DNA of 64,000 nucleotides from Anditalea andensis (GTDB lineage: Bacteria > Bacteroidota > Bacteroidia > Cytophagales > Cyclobacteriaceae), in assembly GCF_000714815.1 (NCBI RefSeq), contig NZ_JMIH01000024.1, positions 1 through 64,000 of the forward strand, read 5' to 3'. The notes below the pieces were generated by a model. The model did not search any database. It had not been told where the DNA came from and saw only the letters and a program-made list of their open reading frames with translations. The position numbers were made by a program, and so were the translations under genes. Of this stretch, positions 15,386 to 25,572 are shown piece by piece. Numbering within the stretch: the first letter of the stretch is position 1; every line of letters starts with the position of its first letter.

Positions 15386-16120
15386 ATGGCTAAGAAAGGT
15401 AAGATGTATATTGGAACCTCGGGCTGGCACTATAAGCACTGGAAGGGCACTTTTTACCCGGAAGGCACGAAAGATGCCCAGCAGATGGAATATTATCTGC
15501 AGCATTTTGATACCGTAGAGATCAATAATTCCTTTTATAAATTACCCTCAACCACCACTTTTGAAAAGTGGAAAGAGGCAGTCCCTGATGATTTTATTTT
15601 TGCCATCAAAGGCAGCCGCTTTATCACCCATATGAAAAAGTTAAAAGTGCAGCGGGAAAACATTGAAAAATTTTTTAATGGCACAGACAGATTGGAAGAA
15701 AAGGCCGGGCCCATTCTTTTCCAGCTGCCACCTGGCTGGAAAATAAATGCAGAAAGGCTGAAGGATTTTTTAGGACAGCTACCTAAGGATTATAGATACA
15801 CTTTTGAATTCAGAAATGACACCTGGTATGATGAGAAGATATACGATCTACTGAAGACAAATAATTGTGCATTCTGCATCTATGAATTGGCCGGTCATAT
15901 ATCTCCGATGGAAATTACTGCAGATTTTGTATATATAAGGTTACATGGTCCCGGGGACAAATATCAGGGGAGCTATGATCATGCTACACTGCAATCCTGG
16001 GCCGATAGATGCAGAGGATGGCAAAATGAAGGAAAGGATGTGTTCGTTTACTTTGATAATGATCAGGAAGGATATGCCGCATTTAATGCAAAAACGCTTA
16101 TCGAAATGGTCCATCATTAG
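15386..16120 (+). CDS. DUF72 (YecE-like) TIM-barrel protein
   Basis: A 244-residue protein of the DUF72 family. Typical motifs are YIGTSGWHYKHWKGTFYPEG at the start, FDTVEINNSFYKLP, FIFAIKGSRFITHMKKL, GPILFQLPPGW, YTFEFRNDTWYDEKIY, VYIRLHGPGDKYQGSYD and VFVYFDNDQEGYAAFNA. The fold is a TIM barrel. Its biochemical role is not firmly established; family members are often found next to DNA-repair or nucleotide-related genes. Here it follows a DNA glycosylase with only three bases between, which supports a joint role in repair or stress. No signal peptide is present, so it acts in the cytoplasm. Confidence 0.9.
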   Translation: MAKKGKMYIGTSGWHYKHWKGTFYPEGTKDAQQMEYYLQHFDTVEINNSFYKLPSTTTFEKWKEAVPDDFIFAIKGSRFITHMKKLKVQRENIEKFFNGTDRLEEKAGPILFQLPPGWKINAERLKDFLGQLPKDYRYTFEFRNDTWYDEKIYDLLKTNNCAFCIYELAGHISPMEITADFVYIRLHGPGDKYQGSYDHATLQSWADRCRGWQNEGKDVFVYFDNDQEGYAAFNAKTLIEMVHH

Positions 16121-16163
16121 ATGGACTTAAACTATAACTTCTGTTTTTAATCCAATTTTTTTT

Positions 16164-16299
16164 TGAATAAAGCGTTTACTTTATCGTTTAGATAACTTTT
16201 TGCTTGTCGTAATCTACCCATTAGTTTGTCGTAATACCATGTTTTAAAGAAAAATAAAAGCATTAAATTTGGTATAACCATTTGTGAATAAAACGTTTA
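16164..16299. repeat. Nested direct repeats upstream of the VOC gene
   Basis: TGAATAAAGCGTTTA (16164-16178) recurs as TGAATAAAACGTTTA (16285-16299), with 14 of 15 bases identical. Between them are two perfect copies of TTGTCGTAAT (16204-16213 and 16226-16235), 22 bases apart, which is about two helical turns. A further CGTTTA lies at 16185. The second long repeat ends 18 bases before the VOC start codon. The layout looks like a tandem operator; no regulator is assigned. Confidence 0.5.
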
Positions 16300-16317
16300 A
16301 ATCAAATTTAAATAATC

Positions 16318-16746
16318 ATGAAACCAATTGTTTTTATTAATCTTCCTGTAGCTGATCTGGCTGCATCAATGAAATTTTACAATACAATAGGATTTATTAA
16401 TAATCCGCAATTCACCGATGATACGGCAGCTTGTATGGTATATTCCGAAGAAATTATGGTAATGCTGCTTACCCATGAAAAATTCCAGTCATTTACCACC
16501 AAGGCTATTTCTAATTCACATACCCATGCACAGGTAATGAATGCATTAGCTTTTGAGACCAAAGATAAGGTAGATGAGCTTACTGACCTTGCCCATTATG
16601 CCGGAGCTACTGAAGCCCGACCAAAATCCGATTATGGCTTTATGTACGGTACAGCTATAAATGATCTAGATGGCCATATATGGGAATTTTTCTGGATGGA
16701 CCCAACTTATATAGAAAAATCTGAAGGTGAATTTGAAAACCAATAA
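16318..16746 (+). CDS. VOC-family (glyoxalase/bleomycin-resistance-like) protein
   Basis: A 142-residue protein with the paired beta-alpha-beta-beta-beta units of the vicinal oxygen chelate superfamily. It opens VFINLPVADLAASMKFYNTIGF, the usual start of these proteins, and ends with DLDGHIWEFFWMDPTYI, where His and Glu sit at typical metal positions. The middle contains ALAFETKDKVDELTDLAHYAGA. Members include extradiol dioxygenases, glyoxalases and resistance proteins, and the sequence does not say which. It is a single gene with an unusual repeat-rich upstream region that suggests specific regulation. Confidence 0.85.
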   Translation: MKPIVFINLPVADLAASMKFYNTIGFINNPQFTDDTAACMVYSEEIMVMLLTHEKFQSFTTKAISNSHTHAQVMNALAFETKDKVDELTDLAHYAGATEARPKSDYGFMYGTAINDLDGHIWEFFWMDPTYIEKSEGEFENQ

Positions 16747-17182
16747 AATAGATATCTTACTATAAACCCCTACTTTGGATTTGGTAGGAGAATGCAGAGA
16801 TGTGATGGCTTTTTGTCAAACTTGTACTGTAGTGAATAAGATTTTAAACATTTGGTGAATTTTAAATATCCTCTCAATGCCTCACAGCAAAAGATGGTCA
16901 AATTCACCATTCCATTTTGAAGTCAGGTAAATTGTCAATTATAGCTATCAATATAAATCCTGCAGTGATTGGGAATGATAGCGATATTGTGATAGTTCTG
17001 AGGGTGGATTCAGCAAGAGATATTCTTTAAAGTTATGGCCTGTTAATGAAGATGGCCGGTAGTAGGTGATTTAAAATTCCTCTTGGAGAAAGCTTGTGAG
17101 GAGAGTACAAGTCAAATTTCAAAAGATTTGGATATGGGATTTTTTAAATGTAAAGATAAAAGTTTAACAAAAATTTAAAAAT
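16747..17182. other. Intergenic region, no gene seen
   Basis: These 436 bases lie between two plus-strand genes. I see no coding frame with family resemblance, no RNA gene and no strong hairpin. The last 60 bases are very AT-rich and probably carry the promoter of the NTF2-like gene. Confidence 0.35.
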
Positions 17183-17539
17183 ATGGAAAGTGATAAAAAT
17201 GTAATACTCAAAAAATTCAATAAGGCTTTTGCTGAAGGCGATGTAGATACTATATTAAATTATGTCAGCGATAATATTATATGGAATATAAAGGGAGATA
17301 AGCTAGTAAAAGGTAAGGAAAACTTTGCCGTTTATATCAAAGAAATGGCCACTCATGAATCAATGGGCCTAACACTCGGTCTTCCGGTGATAAATGGGTC
17401 ATTTGCAGTGTTGGAAGGGCAAATGACCTCACCTAGTGGTAATATGTATGCTTTTTGTGATCTTTATACTTTTGAGACAGAGGAGGGGGGGGAAATCAAA
17501 AGTCTTACCTCATATGTGATAGAAATACCAAATTCATAA
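17183..17539 (+). CDS. SnoaL/NTF2-like protein
   Basis: A 118-residue cone-shaped NTF2-fold protein of the SnoaL-like group. It begins with a helix (NVILKKFNKAFAEGDVDTIL), followed by YVSDNIIWNIKGDKLVKGKENFAVYIKEM and beta strands including LYTFETEEGGEIKSLTSYVIE. This order (helices, then WxxxG, then strands) is typical. Such proteins bind small hydrophobic ligands or act as simple isomerases or polyketide cyclases. Without a pathway neighbour no substrate can be proposed. It has no signal peptide and is probably cytoplasmic. Confidence 0.75.
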   Translation: MESDKNVILKKFNKAFAEGDVDTILNYVSDNIIWNIKGDKLVKGKENFAVYIKEMATHESMGLTLGLPVINGSFAVLEGQMTSPSGNMYAFCDLYTFETEEGGEIKSLTSYVIEIPNS

Positions 17540-17688
17540 CAAATAAAAATGTCCGCTGTAGAACAATATTTTAATGAATCGGACAGGTCGGTTGGAGAAA
17601 TGTGCTTTTCAGTATCCTTAGCTTATGTTTTGGGCTGGCATATAATTGGTGTTTGTATTTAAGCTATTAAGTATATAAACCATATGTT

Positions 17689-18381
17689 ATGAAAATTATA
17701 AGAACTTGCTCATTAATTTTGGTGCTATCTATATTCGCATCAGTTCTCCATGCCCAAACATCTGAAATTCGAAATGTGGGTACATTTAATACTATCAAAA
17801 CTGGAGGAAGCTGGGATGTAATCCTTGAAAAGGGTGACAAAGAACAAGTCAGGCTTGAAACTAAAAATTTTGATCTGAATAAAGTGGTTACAGAAGTGAA
17901 AAATAATACTTTACACATTGATTTGGAAAAGGGCAATTATAAAAATGTAAATTTTAAAGTTTATGTGACATATATTGAACTCGAATCTATTAAATCTGGG
18001 GGTTCTGGAACTATAAAAAGCAACAGTGATATTGTAGCCGATGATTTAGTGATCAGCATAAGTGGGTCTGGAGATGCGCAGTTTCAAAATATCACCGCCG
18101 ATAAAGTATTAGTGAGTATGAGTGGATCTGGTAATATAGATATAGCGGGAGGATCAGTAAAACATCTGACCATAAAACAATCCGGAGCAGGTAACTATAG
18201 AGGTTTGGATTTCCAGGCGGAAGATGCTGAAGTCAATCAATCCGGTTCAGGAAACACAGCATTAACTGCTAATAACTCACTTTCTGTACGTTCTTCAGGC
18301 AGCGGGAATATAGATTATAAAGGTAGTGCGGAGCACCGAGATGTAAGGTTTACCGGTTCTGGAAGAGTAGCCAAGCGTTAA
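17689..18381 (+). CDS. Secreted GIN-domain (DUF2807) protein
   Basis: A 230-residue exported protein. The signal peptide (1-22) ends ASVLHAQ. The rest is a right-handed beta-solenoid of the head-GIN/DUF2807 type: IKTGGSWDVILEKGDKEQVRLE near the start and repeated SGSG turns (SGGSGTIKSNSD, SGSGDAQF, SGSGNIDIAGG, SGAGNY, SGSGNTA, SGSGNIDYKG, TGSGRVAKR). The family is common and often multicopy in Bacteroidota and is thought to be periplasmic or surface-located and adhesion-like, but no activity is established. It stands alone, with a candidate terminator about 280 bases downstream. Confidence 0.88.
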   Translation: MKIIRTCSLILVLSIFASVLHAQTSEIRNVGTFNTIKTGGSWDVILEKGDKEQVRLETKNFDLNKVVTEVKNNTLHIDLEKGNYKNVNFKVYVTYIELESIKSGGSGTIKSNSDIVADDLVISISGSGDAQFQNITADKVLVSMSGSGNIDIAGGSVKHLTIKQSGAGNYRGLDFQAEDAEVNQSGSGNTALTANNSLSVRSSGSGNIDYKGSAEHRDVRFTGSGRVAKR

Positions 18382-18766
18382 ACATAATTATCGACGCCCA
18401 ATACCTATCCAGTAAGTTTAATATTCACGAAGTGATATTGAGTGTATATTAGCTGTTAGTTCTGGTACCAATCATATATGAATCTAAGTAAAGTAGGGAA
18501 CATCCTCTTTTTCGCTGTTTCCCTTTCCTCACTTGGAGGTTTTATAGTATGTTTTTTGTAGATAAATCTTGAATACAGTGTATAAATATGCGCTTTGTTT
18601 TTATAGTCAGTAGATGAATGAAGATATTGAAAACGATAAAAAAATATAAATTCTCTAGTCTTCGCCCTACCTTACGGATGCATGCTTAGGGCTTTTTCTC
18701 TTCTTTCTTGCCCGTAAGCTGGTTCGGTCTTCATTTCCACTAGTCACATGATTCCAGTATCTATCT
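18382..18766. other. Convergent intergenic region with two hairpins
   Basis: The gap lies between converging genes. An imperfect stem GGGAACA (18496-18502) / TGTTTCCC (18516-18523) and a second stem at 18664-18692 are visible. No gene is supported. Confidence 0.4.
18664..18692 (+). terminator. Candidate terminator hairpin
   Basis: GCCCTA (18664-18669) pairs with TAGGGC (18687-18692), and TTTTTCTCTTC follows on the plus strand, as expected for a rho-independent terminator. The stem is short and the loop has 17 bases. It would serve the GIN-domain gene. Confidence 0.45.
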
Positions 18767-20515
18767 TTATATCCTCGCCTGATAAGTATATAGCTGATGG
18801 TACCTTCCTTTCTTTTCTATGAGGTCATCATGTCTGCCCTGTTCTGCTATATGTCCTTGTTCGATGACAAGTATCTGGTCCGCTTGGCGGATAGTACTCA
18901 ATCTATGGGCTATTACAAAAGTGGTTCTGCCTTTCATGAGTTCTTTTAGGCTGGCTTGAATCAGTGTTTCACTTTCTGTATCAAGATTAGAAGTTGCTTC
19001 ATCTAATATAAGAATCTTCGGGTCAGCAAGTATTGCTCTGGCTATAGCAATCCGCTGTCTTTGGCCTCCGGACAGTTTTACACCTCTTTCCCCTATAAGC
19101 GTGTCCAGTCCAGATTCAAATCTATCTGTAAATTCTTGAACATGTGCAGCTTGCACCGATTGCTGAAGTTGCTCTTCTGTAGCACCTGGCCTCGGAAAAA
19201 GGATGTTTTCTCTTATAGTCCCTTCAAATAGGAAATCGTCCTGAAGGACTACTCCAAGATGGCTTCTATAATTTTCTAAACTTATCTGCTGCAGATCGTG
19301 GCCATCTATGGTAATCAGCCCGCTTTCTGGATTTAAAAAGGATGCTGCCAGACCAGCTATGGTAGTTTTGCCAGAGCCGGAAGTACCTACTAGAGCGGTC
19401 ACAGTACCCGCGGGAGCGGTGAAGCTGATGTTTTTTACCACTTCTTTACCTTCTTCATAGGAAAAAGACACGCGGTCAAATATGATATCACCTGCTAAAT
19501 TGTTTATCCTAAAGTTGCGGTTTATGTCATCATCTTCTGGAGGGGTATTCATGATCTCTTCTGTCCTATCTAGCCCTGCGAAGGCTTCTGTAAGCTGGCT
19601 GCCTATATTGCTCATCTGCAAAATAGGAGCGATCAAAAATCCCAAATACAGTGTAAATGCCAGAAAATCCCCAAAGGTCATCTCTTCATTCATGATCATA
19701 TAGCCTCCTATGCCCATAATGCCTGCAGATGCCAGACCTAATAATAAGGTGGCTGAGCTGGTCACCAAACTTGTGGTGATCAATGATTGTTTGACATTGA
19801 GAAAAAGCCTGTTGACACCCATTTCAAATGTCCTAGACTCTTGTTCCTCTGCATTGAAACCTTTTATCACTCGGATGCCACCCAATGTTTCTGTCAACCT
19901 GCCGGTAACTTCGGCATTGATTTTACCTCTTTCCCTAAATATGGGCCGGATTTTTCCAAAAGCCTTTAAAGATATCATTCCAAATATAGCCACTGGCAAC
20001 AAAACATATAAAGTCATCCACGGACTTATCAATATAAGAAGGACCAAACATATTATCGAAGTAAATATACCGCCAATCATCTGGGCAAAGCCTGTCCCTA
20101 CCAAGTTTCGCACCCCTTCCACATCTGACATGATTCTAGAAACAAGTTCTCCGGTTTTAGTATTGTCAAAAAAACTTATAGGTAACCTGATAATATGTTT
20201 TTGAACCTTTACTCTGAGCTGTGCTATAAGATTTTGCGCTTCTACGCTAAGGATCTGTGTCAGGGCAAATGAAGTGATGGATTGGATTACTATAGCTACC
20301 ACAATGGCTATGATCAGCCACTTTAACTTATCCATATCTCCTTGCGGAATCACGTCATCCAAAAGAATTTTACTGGCATATGGTAATACCAAGCCGGACA
20401 GCCTACTTATGATTATAAGTATGAGTCCAATTATTAAGTATTTTTTTCGTGGCCATATGATCGTTTTGAATACATGGCCAATAGTGACTTTAGACTCTTT
20501 TTTATTAACAGACAT
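18767..20515 (-). CDS. MsbA-like ABC exporter (fused permease and ATPase)
   Basis: A 582-residue half-transporter that would act as a homodimer in the inner membrane. The membrane domain (about 20-325) has six helices and the coupling region TKTGELVSRIMSDVEGVRNLVGTG. The ATPase domain (about 340-582) has Walker A GTSGSGKTT, Q-loop VLQDDFLFEGTIRENI, signature LSGGQRQRIAIARA, Walker B ILILDEATSNLDTESE and switch His AHRLSTI. All motifs are intact. The family exports lipids, lipid A precursors, peptides or drugs. The single-gene context gives no substrate clue. The upstream gap separates it from a divergent amidohydrolase. Confidence 0.93.
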   Translation of the reverse strand: MSVNKKESKVTIGHVFKTIIWPRKKYLIIGLILIIISRLSGLVLPYASKILLDDVIPQGDMDKLKWLIIAIVVAIVIQSITSFALTQILSVEAQNLIAQLRVKVQKHIIRLPISFFDNTKTGELVSRIMSDVEGVRNLVGTGFAQMIGGIFTSIICLVLLILISPWMTLYVLLPVAIFGMISLKAFGKIRPIFRERGKINAEVTGRLTETLGGIRVIKGFNAEEQESRTFEMGVNRLFLNVKQSLITTSLVTSSATLLLGLASAGIMGIGGYMIMNEEMTFGDFLAFTLYLGFLIAPILQMSNIGSQLTEAFAGLDRTEEIMNTPPEDDDINRNFRINNLAGDIIFDRVSFSYEEGKEVVKNISFTAPAGTVTALVGTSGSGKTTIAGLAASFLNPESGLITIDGHDLQQISLENYRSHLGVVLQDDFLFEGTIRENILFPRPGATEEQLQQSVQAAHVQEFTDRFESGLDTLIGERGVKLSGGQRQRIAIARAILADPKILILDEATSNLDTESETLIQASLKELMKGRTTFVIAHRLSTIRQADQILVIEQGHIAEQGRHDDLIEKKGRYHQLYTYQARI

Positions 20516-20756
20516 GATTTATATAAAATGAAAAATCATGTAAAATTACCAGTATTAGGTGAAGTTTCCCGTGAATGCTTATATATTTTAATAAAGATTT
20601 CTTTTGTTTAATTTTATGTCCCCCCTTACTGGTGGTGACTGTTCTATTAGGATAATGGTTTGAAATCCACTTTTAAAATATACTCTCTGGCAAAGCATTT
20701 TTTTTAACAATTAAATAAAAAATAAGTTTACTAAATGAAATCACATACTCTTCTTT

Positions 20757-22235
20757 ATGTCTTTAACTAAATCAATAGATAATCTTCGCAGTACGTCAAA
20801 GAATGAAAAGTTATTTGAGTCAAAAATCAACCGCAGGAAATTTCTGACTGATTCTTTACTTTATAGCGTACTGGGTATGAGTGGAGGTTTGTTAAGCATA
20901 GGGTCATTATCAGGACAAGGAATGCCTTCAGCTAAGCCTTTATTATCCGGATTGCCTTTAAGGGGTAATTATTTGATAAAAAATGCACATATCATTACGA
21001 TGGATGATCAGATAGGAGATTTTCCAAATGGTGACCTACATCTTAATAATGGAATAATCAAAGCGGTAGGGGAAAATATAAATGCTGAAGCTGCAGAAAT
21101 CATAGAAGCCAAAGGTATGATAGTGATTCCGGGGTTTATAGAAACCCACTGGCACATGTGGAATTCGATTTTTAGAAGTATGGCGGTTGATGATCCCGGA
21201 GAGGGGTATTTCGATACCCGAACTGAGATAGGGGGCCACTTTACTCCGGATGATATGTATAATGGAAATCTCTTATCAGTTACTGAAGCTTTGTTTTCGG
21301 GAATCACCACAGTTCATGACTGGAACCATAACATCAGGAGTCTGGAACATGCTGAATATAGTATTAAGGCAATCAAAGATGCTGGAATAAGAGCCCGTTT
21401 TTCATTTGGAAATCCAGTAGGACTGGATGATGAAGAACCAGTAATGTTTGGTCCCTTGGAACATTTGGCGGACAACTGGCAAGATTATTCCAATGAAGGT
21501 TTAATAGCACTGGGATTTGCATGGAGAGGAATAGAAGGAAATATTAAAGTGGGGGAAGCTGAATTGAATAAAGTAAGGTCTATGGGTTTACCTGTCACTG
21601 TTCACGCCAGTTCGGCAGGGATAATTGGCAGATTGGCGTATGCTGGACTTCTAGGGCCTGATATGCTTATCGTCCATGGCATGCAGGCTACCGGACAGGA
21701 AATAGAAAGTATGGTAAAAGCGGGAGCCCCTATCTCTCTATCTCCTTTTAGTGAGCTGAGGATAGGATATGGTTTTCCTGAAGTGCCAGAGCTGGTCAGG
21801 GCAGGTGCTACCATAGGGTTGTCAGTTGATACTACGGTTTTGTCTGGAAATTCGGATATGTTTGCTATTATGAAAAATATTTTAAACATAACCAATGCTT
21901 TGGAACAGGACGAATTTAAGCTTTCTCCAAGACAAGTACTTGAAATGGCTACCATAGACGGGGCAAGATCTATGGGAATAGCAGATATCACAGGGTCCAT
22001 ATCGCCAGGTAAAAGGGCTGATATCACCATGGTAGATGGTACTGCCATCAATATGCAGCCTATGACTGATGCAGTAAATCTTTTAGTAGAAGCCGCTCAG
22101 CCAGCCAATGTCCATAGCGTATGGGCAGATGGAAGGCTTCTGAAACACAAAGGAAATTTGACCCATCTTTCTGTGGAAGAGGTGGGAAGGAAGGCAACCA
22201 GGTCCTATAAAGAAATTATAAAAAAATCAAAATAA
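20757..22235 (+). CDS. Tat-exported amidohydrolase (chlorohydrolase/cytosine deaminase-like)
   Basis: A 492-residue metal-dependent hydrolase. A twin-arginine signal, NRRKFLTDSLL (about 26-36), is followed by a hydrophobic stretch to about residue 55, so the enzyme is probably folded in the cytoplasm and then exported. The TIM-barrel domain shows THWHMW (His131, His133), THHD-like metal regions HDWNHN and VHASSAG, VHGMQATGQE, and LSVDTTVLSG with the metal Asp. The C-terminal ISPGKRADITMVDG closes the composite beta-sandwich typical of AtzA/TrzN/SsnA-type enzymes. The substrate is unknown; related enzymes deaminate or dechlorinate ring compounds. It is a single gene with no catabolic neighbours. 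Confidence 0.85.
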   Translation: MSLTKSIDNLRSTSKNEKLFESKINRRKFLTDSLLYSVLGMSGGLLSIGSLSGQGMPSAKPLLSGLPLRGNYLIKNAHIITMDDQIGDFPNGDLHLNNGIIKAVGENINAEAAEIIEAKGMIVIPGFIETHWHMWNSIFRSMAVDDPGEGYFDTRTEIGGHFTPDDMYNGNLLSVTEALFSGITTVHDWNHNIRSLEHAEYSIKAIKDAGIRARFSFGNPVGLDDEEPVMFGPLEHLADNWQDYSNEGLIALGFAWRGIEGNIKVGEAELNKVRSMGLPVTVHASSAGIIGRLAYAGLLGPDMLIVHGMQATGQEIESMVKAGAPISLSPFSELRIGYGFPEVPELVRAGATIGLSVDTTVLSGNSDMFAIMKNILNITNALEQDEFKLSPRQVLEMATIDGARSMGIADITGSISPGKRADITMVDGTAINMQPMTDAVNLLVEAAQPANVHSVWADGRLLKHKGNLTHLSVEEVGRKATRSYKEIIKKSK

Positions 22236-22258
22236 GGCTCGGACTTATAGAAGGGTTT

Positions 22259-25042
22259 TTATTTTTCTCTGATCCATATAGCTTCTTCCAATTCTAAATT
22301 TGCTCTACGGCTAATTTCTTTTACACCTATAAAATATTTTTCCAGTAGGGTAATGTTTTTGTTATCTTTAGATATAAGTTCTATATCAGTTAAAATTTCA
22401 TATAAACAATCAAGCCCTACCGTTTGGAGTGATGATCGCATGTTATGTGCCACATAGGCTATTTTGGTAAAATCATGTTGTTGTATAGCCTCTCCCAAAT
22501 CACTGGTTAATTTCTCATTGTGTTCTAAAAAGTCTTTCACCGTTTCGGTAATTTTCATGTTATCACCATTAAAAACCTGATGCAAAAAGGTCAACTGAGT
22601 TAGTTTGGTGCTGGGGGGATTTATAGTGTGGTATTCTACTTCTACTTCTTGGTGTAACTTATATGGGGCCCATTTAAAAACTTTCTCATGGAAATTTTTA
22701 ATAGTGTAAGGCCTTGATAAATAATCATCCATACCCATTTCATAACATAGGTCTATATCTTCTTTATATACATTTGCGCTAAGGCCGATAATAGGAATAT
22801 CCATGTTTAAAATATTTCTGATATACTGGGTAGTCTCAAACCCGTCCAAAACAGGCATTTGGACGTCCATGAAAACGAGGTCAAAATGATGCTGAGCCAA
22901 TTCATTAATAGCTTCCTTACCGTTATGAGTAACAGTGACTGTACATCCCAGATTATTTAACATGGTACTTGCTAGCCTTAAGTTCAAAAAATTATCATCT
23001 ACCAGCAATATTCTGAGGTGTCCGTTATAATTGATGTCATGTTCAGGTTCCTCATTTATTTCTACTGAAGGGGGGTATGCTGCCCTTAAAGGTAGTTCAA
23101 TGTAAATAGTGGTTCCTATAGATCCATTTTTTGATTTTATTTTTCCCGGACTTTTCACTTTGATACTCCCCTGCATCAAATCGGTAAGTGCTTTTACGAT
23201 AGATAAACCTAGCCCAGACCCTCCATATTTTCTTCCTATAGAAGCATCAGCCTGAGTAAAACAATCAAAAATATACAGTTGTTTTTCTTTAGGAATTCCA
23301 ATCCCAGAATCAGAAACAGCAAATTGAATATTGAATACTTCTCCCTCAATTGGTTCTGTTAAAGCTTTGATTTCGATCTCTATCCTTCCTTTATTAGTGA
23401 ATTTCAGGCTGTTTCCTATAAGATTGATGATAATCTGTATGATTTTTCCTGCATCCCCACGAATATATTTAGGAAGCTTGGGATCAAAATTCACTGTGAA
23501 TGCTATTCCTTTTTCTTTGGCCTGGAAAATATAGGGGTGAAGATTTGAAGTAATCAATTCTTGCATATTAAAAGGTTCTTCTACCAAATCAAGTTTCCCT
23601 TCTTCTATTTTGGTAAGGTCCAGGACATTACCTATCAAGTTTAGCAATATTTGTCCTGAAGAAAGTATATAGTTAAGGTATTCTTCTGTTTCTGAAGCAT
23701 ACATATTGTTTTTGATCAATTGGGCAAATCCAAGGATAGCATTTATGGGTGTTCGTATTTCATGGCTCTGATTGGCCAAAAAATGAGATTTGGCTTGATT
23801 GGCTTTTTCTGCTAAGGCTTTGGACCTAATTAATTCCTGTTCGCACAAGTCCTGCTCAGTAATGTCTATGGCAAAACCTAACATACCTCCTTCATGGTTT
23901 TGATCAGAGAAAGTATAATTTTTAAATACCCGGGGCAGACTATCTATTGCTCTTTTTATAACTAATCTCTGGCTGACGCCTTTGGTAATGGTAGGAATAA
24001 ACTCCTTAAGATCAGGGAAGATTTTTAGGGCTGTTTTTCCCACCATCTCGTCATTTTGTATATTAAGATTTCTCAGACCTGCCCCTGTTAGCTCCATAAA
24101 AGTTCCATTGACATCTATCCTATACATGATGACAGGAAGATTTGATAATATTCCTTTTAAGACTAAGTTTTTCTGACGGGAGATAGTTTTATATTTTGAC
24201 TTTAGTGGAACGGGTCTCCCCGTCAAGGCTACTTCTACTATAACATCATTGGCATTTTTTACCGGTAGGATATTGAAAACATAAGACGAATTTATATCAA
24301 ATGAAACACTTTTAATTTTCGCGTTTTTTCTTTCTCCTAAAAATGCTTTATGGATCAAATCCTTCAAATTTGGCAGGAGTAAATCAGAAAAAGTATCAAC
24401 AGGGATACCGTCGCCTACTTTTAGTGTAGTATCATATATCTCCAAGATCAATCTTTGAAGGTAGGGGCTCATACAGGTCAAATTATAATCTGAATCTATA
24501 GAAAAATAAATTTCCTGTACATGTTGCAAAATCCCGGTCATTCTCTCTTCTGGCGTAAGCGGGAATTTGACTTTCTTATTGATGGATGTAGTAGGCCTAT
24601 TTTTATCTGCGGCCAGCAAAATCATTTGGGCATTTTCTGCATATTGGATTAACCCATGCTTGTCTTTAGGGCTAATCTCAAATCCCAACAATAAAACTTT
24701 ATTGGAATGTGTCAGACTCAAAGGTATAATTAAAATAAATGGACTAGAAAAAAAGCCTTGAAATTCGTTGTTTTCTATGAGAGCTAGCTTTTGAAGATTT
24801 GAAATGTGGCTGACATCAAAAAATGAGCCTGCAGGATTGAGATTGAAGGGAGCCATTCCGGTCTCTACATATGCATTATTAGGCTCCTCTATATAAAGAA
24901 GTATTGCAGTAGCTGCTTCAGCTATATGGGCTGCTTCCATAGCCAAATCATTGAGATTACCCTTAATTGGATATTTTATGAATGCTTGCTTCATTAATTC
25001 GAAGCTCTTTTTTTTCCAAAAATCTTGATAAAGGTCTTCCAT
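22259..25042 (-). CDS. Cytosolic hybrid histidine kinase with REC and HPt domains
   Basis: A phosphorelay kinase of about 927 residues without membrane helices. An N-terminal GAF-like region (to about 150) is followed by two PAS-like regions (about 170-280 and 300-400), an H-box [16 protein letters not shown] with His near 426, an ATPase domain ([20 protein letters not shown]), a receiver domain (Asp in LVFMDVQMP near 724) and a C-terminal HPt domain ([12 protein letters not shown], His near 867). The ATG at 25042 is preferred to the TTG four codons upstream. It is divergent from a REC-HPt gene and a LytTR regulator, its likely partners. The input is probably intracellular or a soluble ligand. 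Confidence 0.9.
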   Translation of the reverse strand: MEDLYQDFWKKKSFELMKQAFIKYPIKGNLNDLAMEAAHIAEAATAILLYIEEPNNAYVETGMAPFNLNPAGSFFDVSHISNLQKLALIENNEFQGFFSSPFILIIPLSLTHSNKVLLLGFEISPKDKHGLIQYAENAQMILLAADKNRPTTSINKKVKFPLTPEERMTGILQHVQEIYFSIDSDYNLTCMSPYLQRLILEIYDTTLKVGDGIPVDTFSDLLLPNLKDLIHKAFLGERKNAKIKSVSFDINSSYVFNILPVKNANDVIVEVALTGRPVPLKSKYKTISRQKNLVLKGILSNLPVIMYRIDVNGTFMELTGAGLRNLNIQNDEMVGKTALKIFPDLKEFIPTITKGVSQRLVIKRAIDSLPRVFKNYTFSDQNHEGGMLGFAIDITEQDLCEQELIRSKALAEKANQAKSHFLANQSHEIRTPINAILGFAQLIKNNMYASETEEYLNYILSSGQILLNLIGNVLDLTKIEEGKLDLVEEPFNMQELITSNLHPYIFQAKEKGIAFTVNFDPKLPKYIRGDAGKIIQIIINLIGNSLKFTNKGRIEIEIKALTEPIEGEVFNIQFAVSDSGIGIPKEKQLYIFDCFTQADASIGRKYGGSGLGLSIVKALTDLMQGSIKVKSPGKIKSKNGSIGTTIYIELPLRAAYPPSVEINEEPEHDINYNGHLRILLVDDNFLNLRLASTMLNNLGCTVTVTHNGKEAINELAQHHFDLVFMDVQMPVLDGFETTQYIRNILNMDIPIIGLSANVYKEDIDLCYEMGMDDYLSRPYTIKNFHEKVFKWAPYKLHQEVEVEYHTINPPSTKLTQLTFLHQVFNGDNMKITETVKDFLEHNEKLTSDLGEAIQQHDFTKIAYVAHNMRSSLQTVGLDCLYEILTDIELISKDNKNITLLEKYFIGVKEISRRANLELEEAIWIREK

Positions 25043-25054
25043 TATATACTTCAA

Positions 25055-25572
25055 AAAGGATTTTATAGATAAGGTTTATACAGTATGTAAAAGTTAATCA
25101 GCCTATCCATGGGAACCGTTATGTAATAGTGGATAGTCTTTTTACAGGTTAATCAGATCGCTATTGTTAGTTTATAAAATATAAATCTTTTTATAGATCA
25201 AGGTGAAAGCATGAAATGATATTATCTATATTCAAATAACATAAATAATTATATTAACTTTTAATATTACAAAGATTTTATATAAATTGAAAGAAAAAAC
25301 ATACTGAAAAAATCAGCTTGTAAATTGGTATTCGATTAGAATACAGTTATTTATTATTTTAAGCATTTTATTTATATATAAAGTAAATAAAACCAGGTTC
25401 TGAAAGGGAATTTTATTTTGAAGGTAGATTAAACGACTATTACCCATGGTTTAGCAGTAAAATGTTATATGTGACCGAATCTTTTTAAAAGTAAAATAAC
25501 TTTCGATTAAATTTATCAAGCTATATAATATGGCCTGCATTTAAGGAATTATAAACCTAAATCGGAGGATCC
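25055..25572. other. Divergent promoter region of the phosphorelay genes
   Basis: Very AT-rich gap between two divergent signalling genes. Two TTAATCAG copies (in AGTTAATCAG near 25091 and GGTTAATCAG near 25147) lie near the minus-strand gene. No gene or RNA is recognised. Confidence 0.4.

Noticed and set aside
17550-17585. TGTCCG and CGGACA arms in inverted order after the NTF2-like gene
   Set aside because: The arms point the wrong way and are 24 bases apart, unlike the four-base spacer of the efflux sites; probably chance or a weak hairpin.
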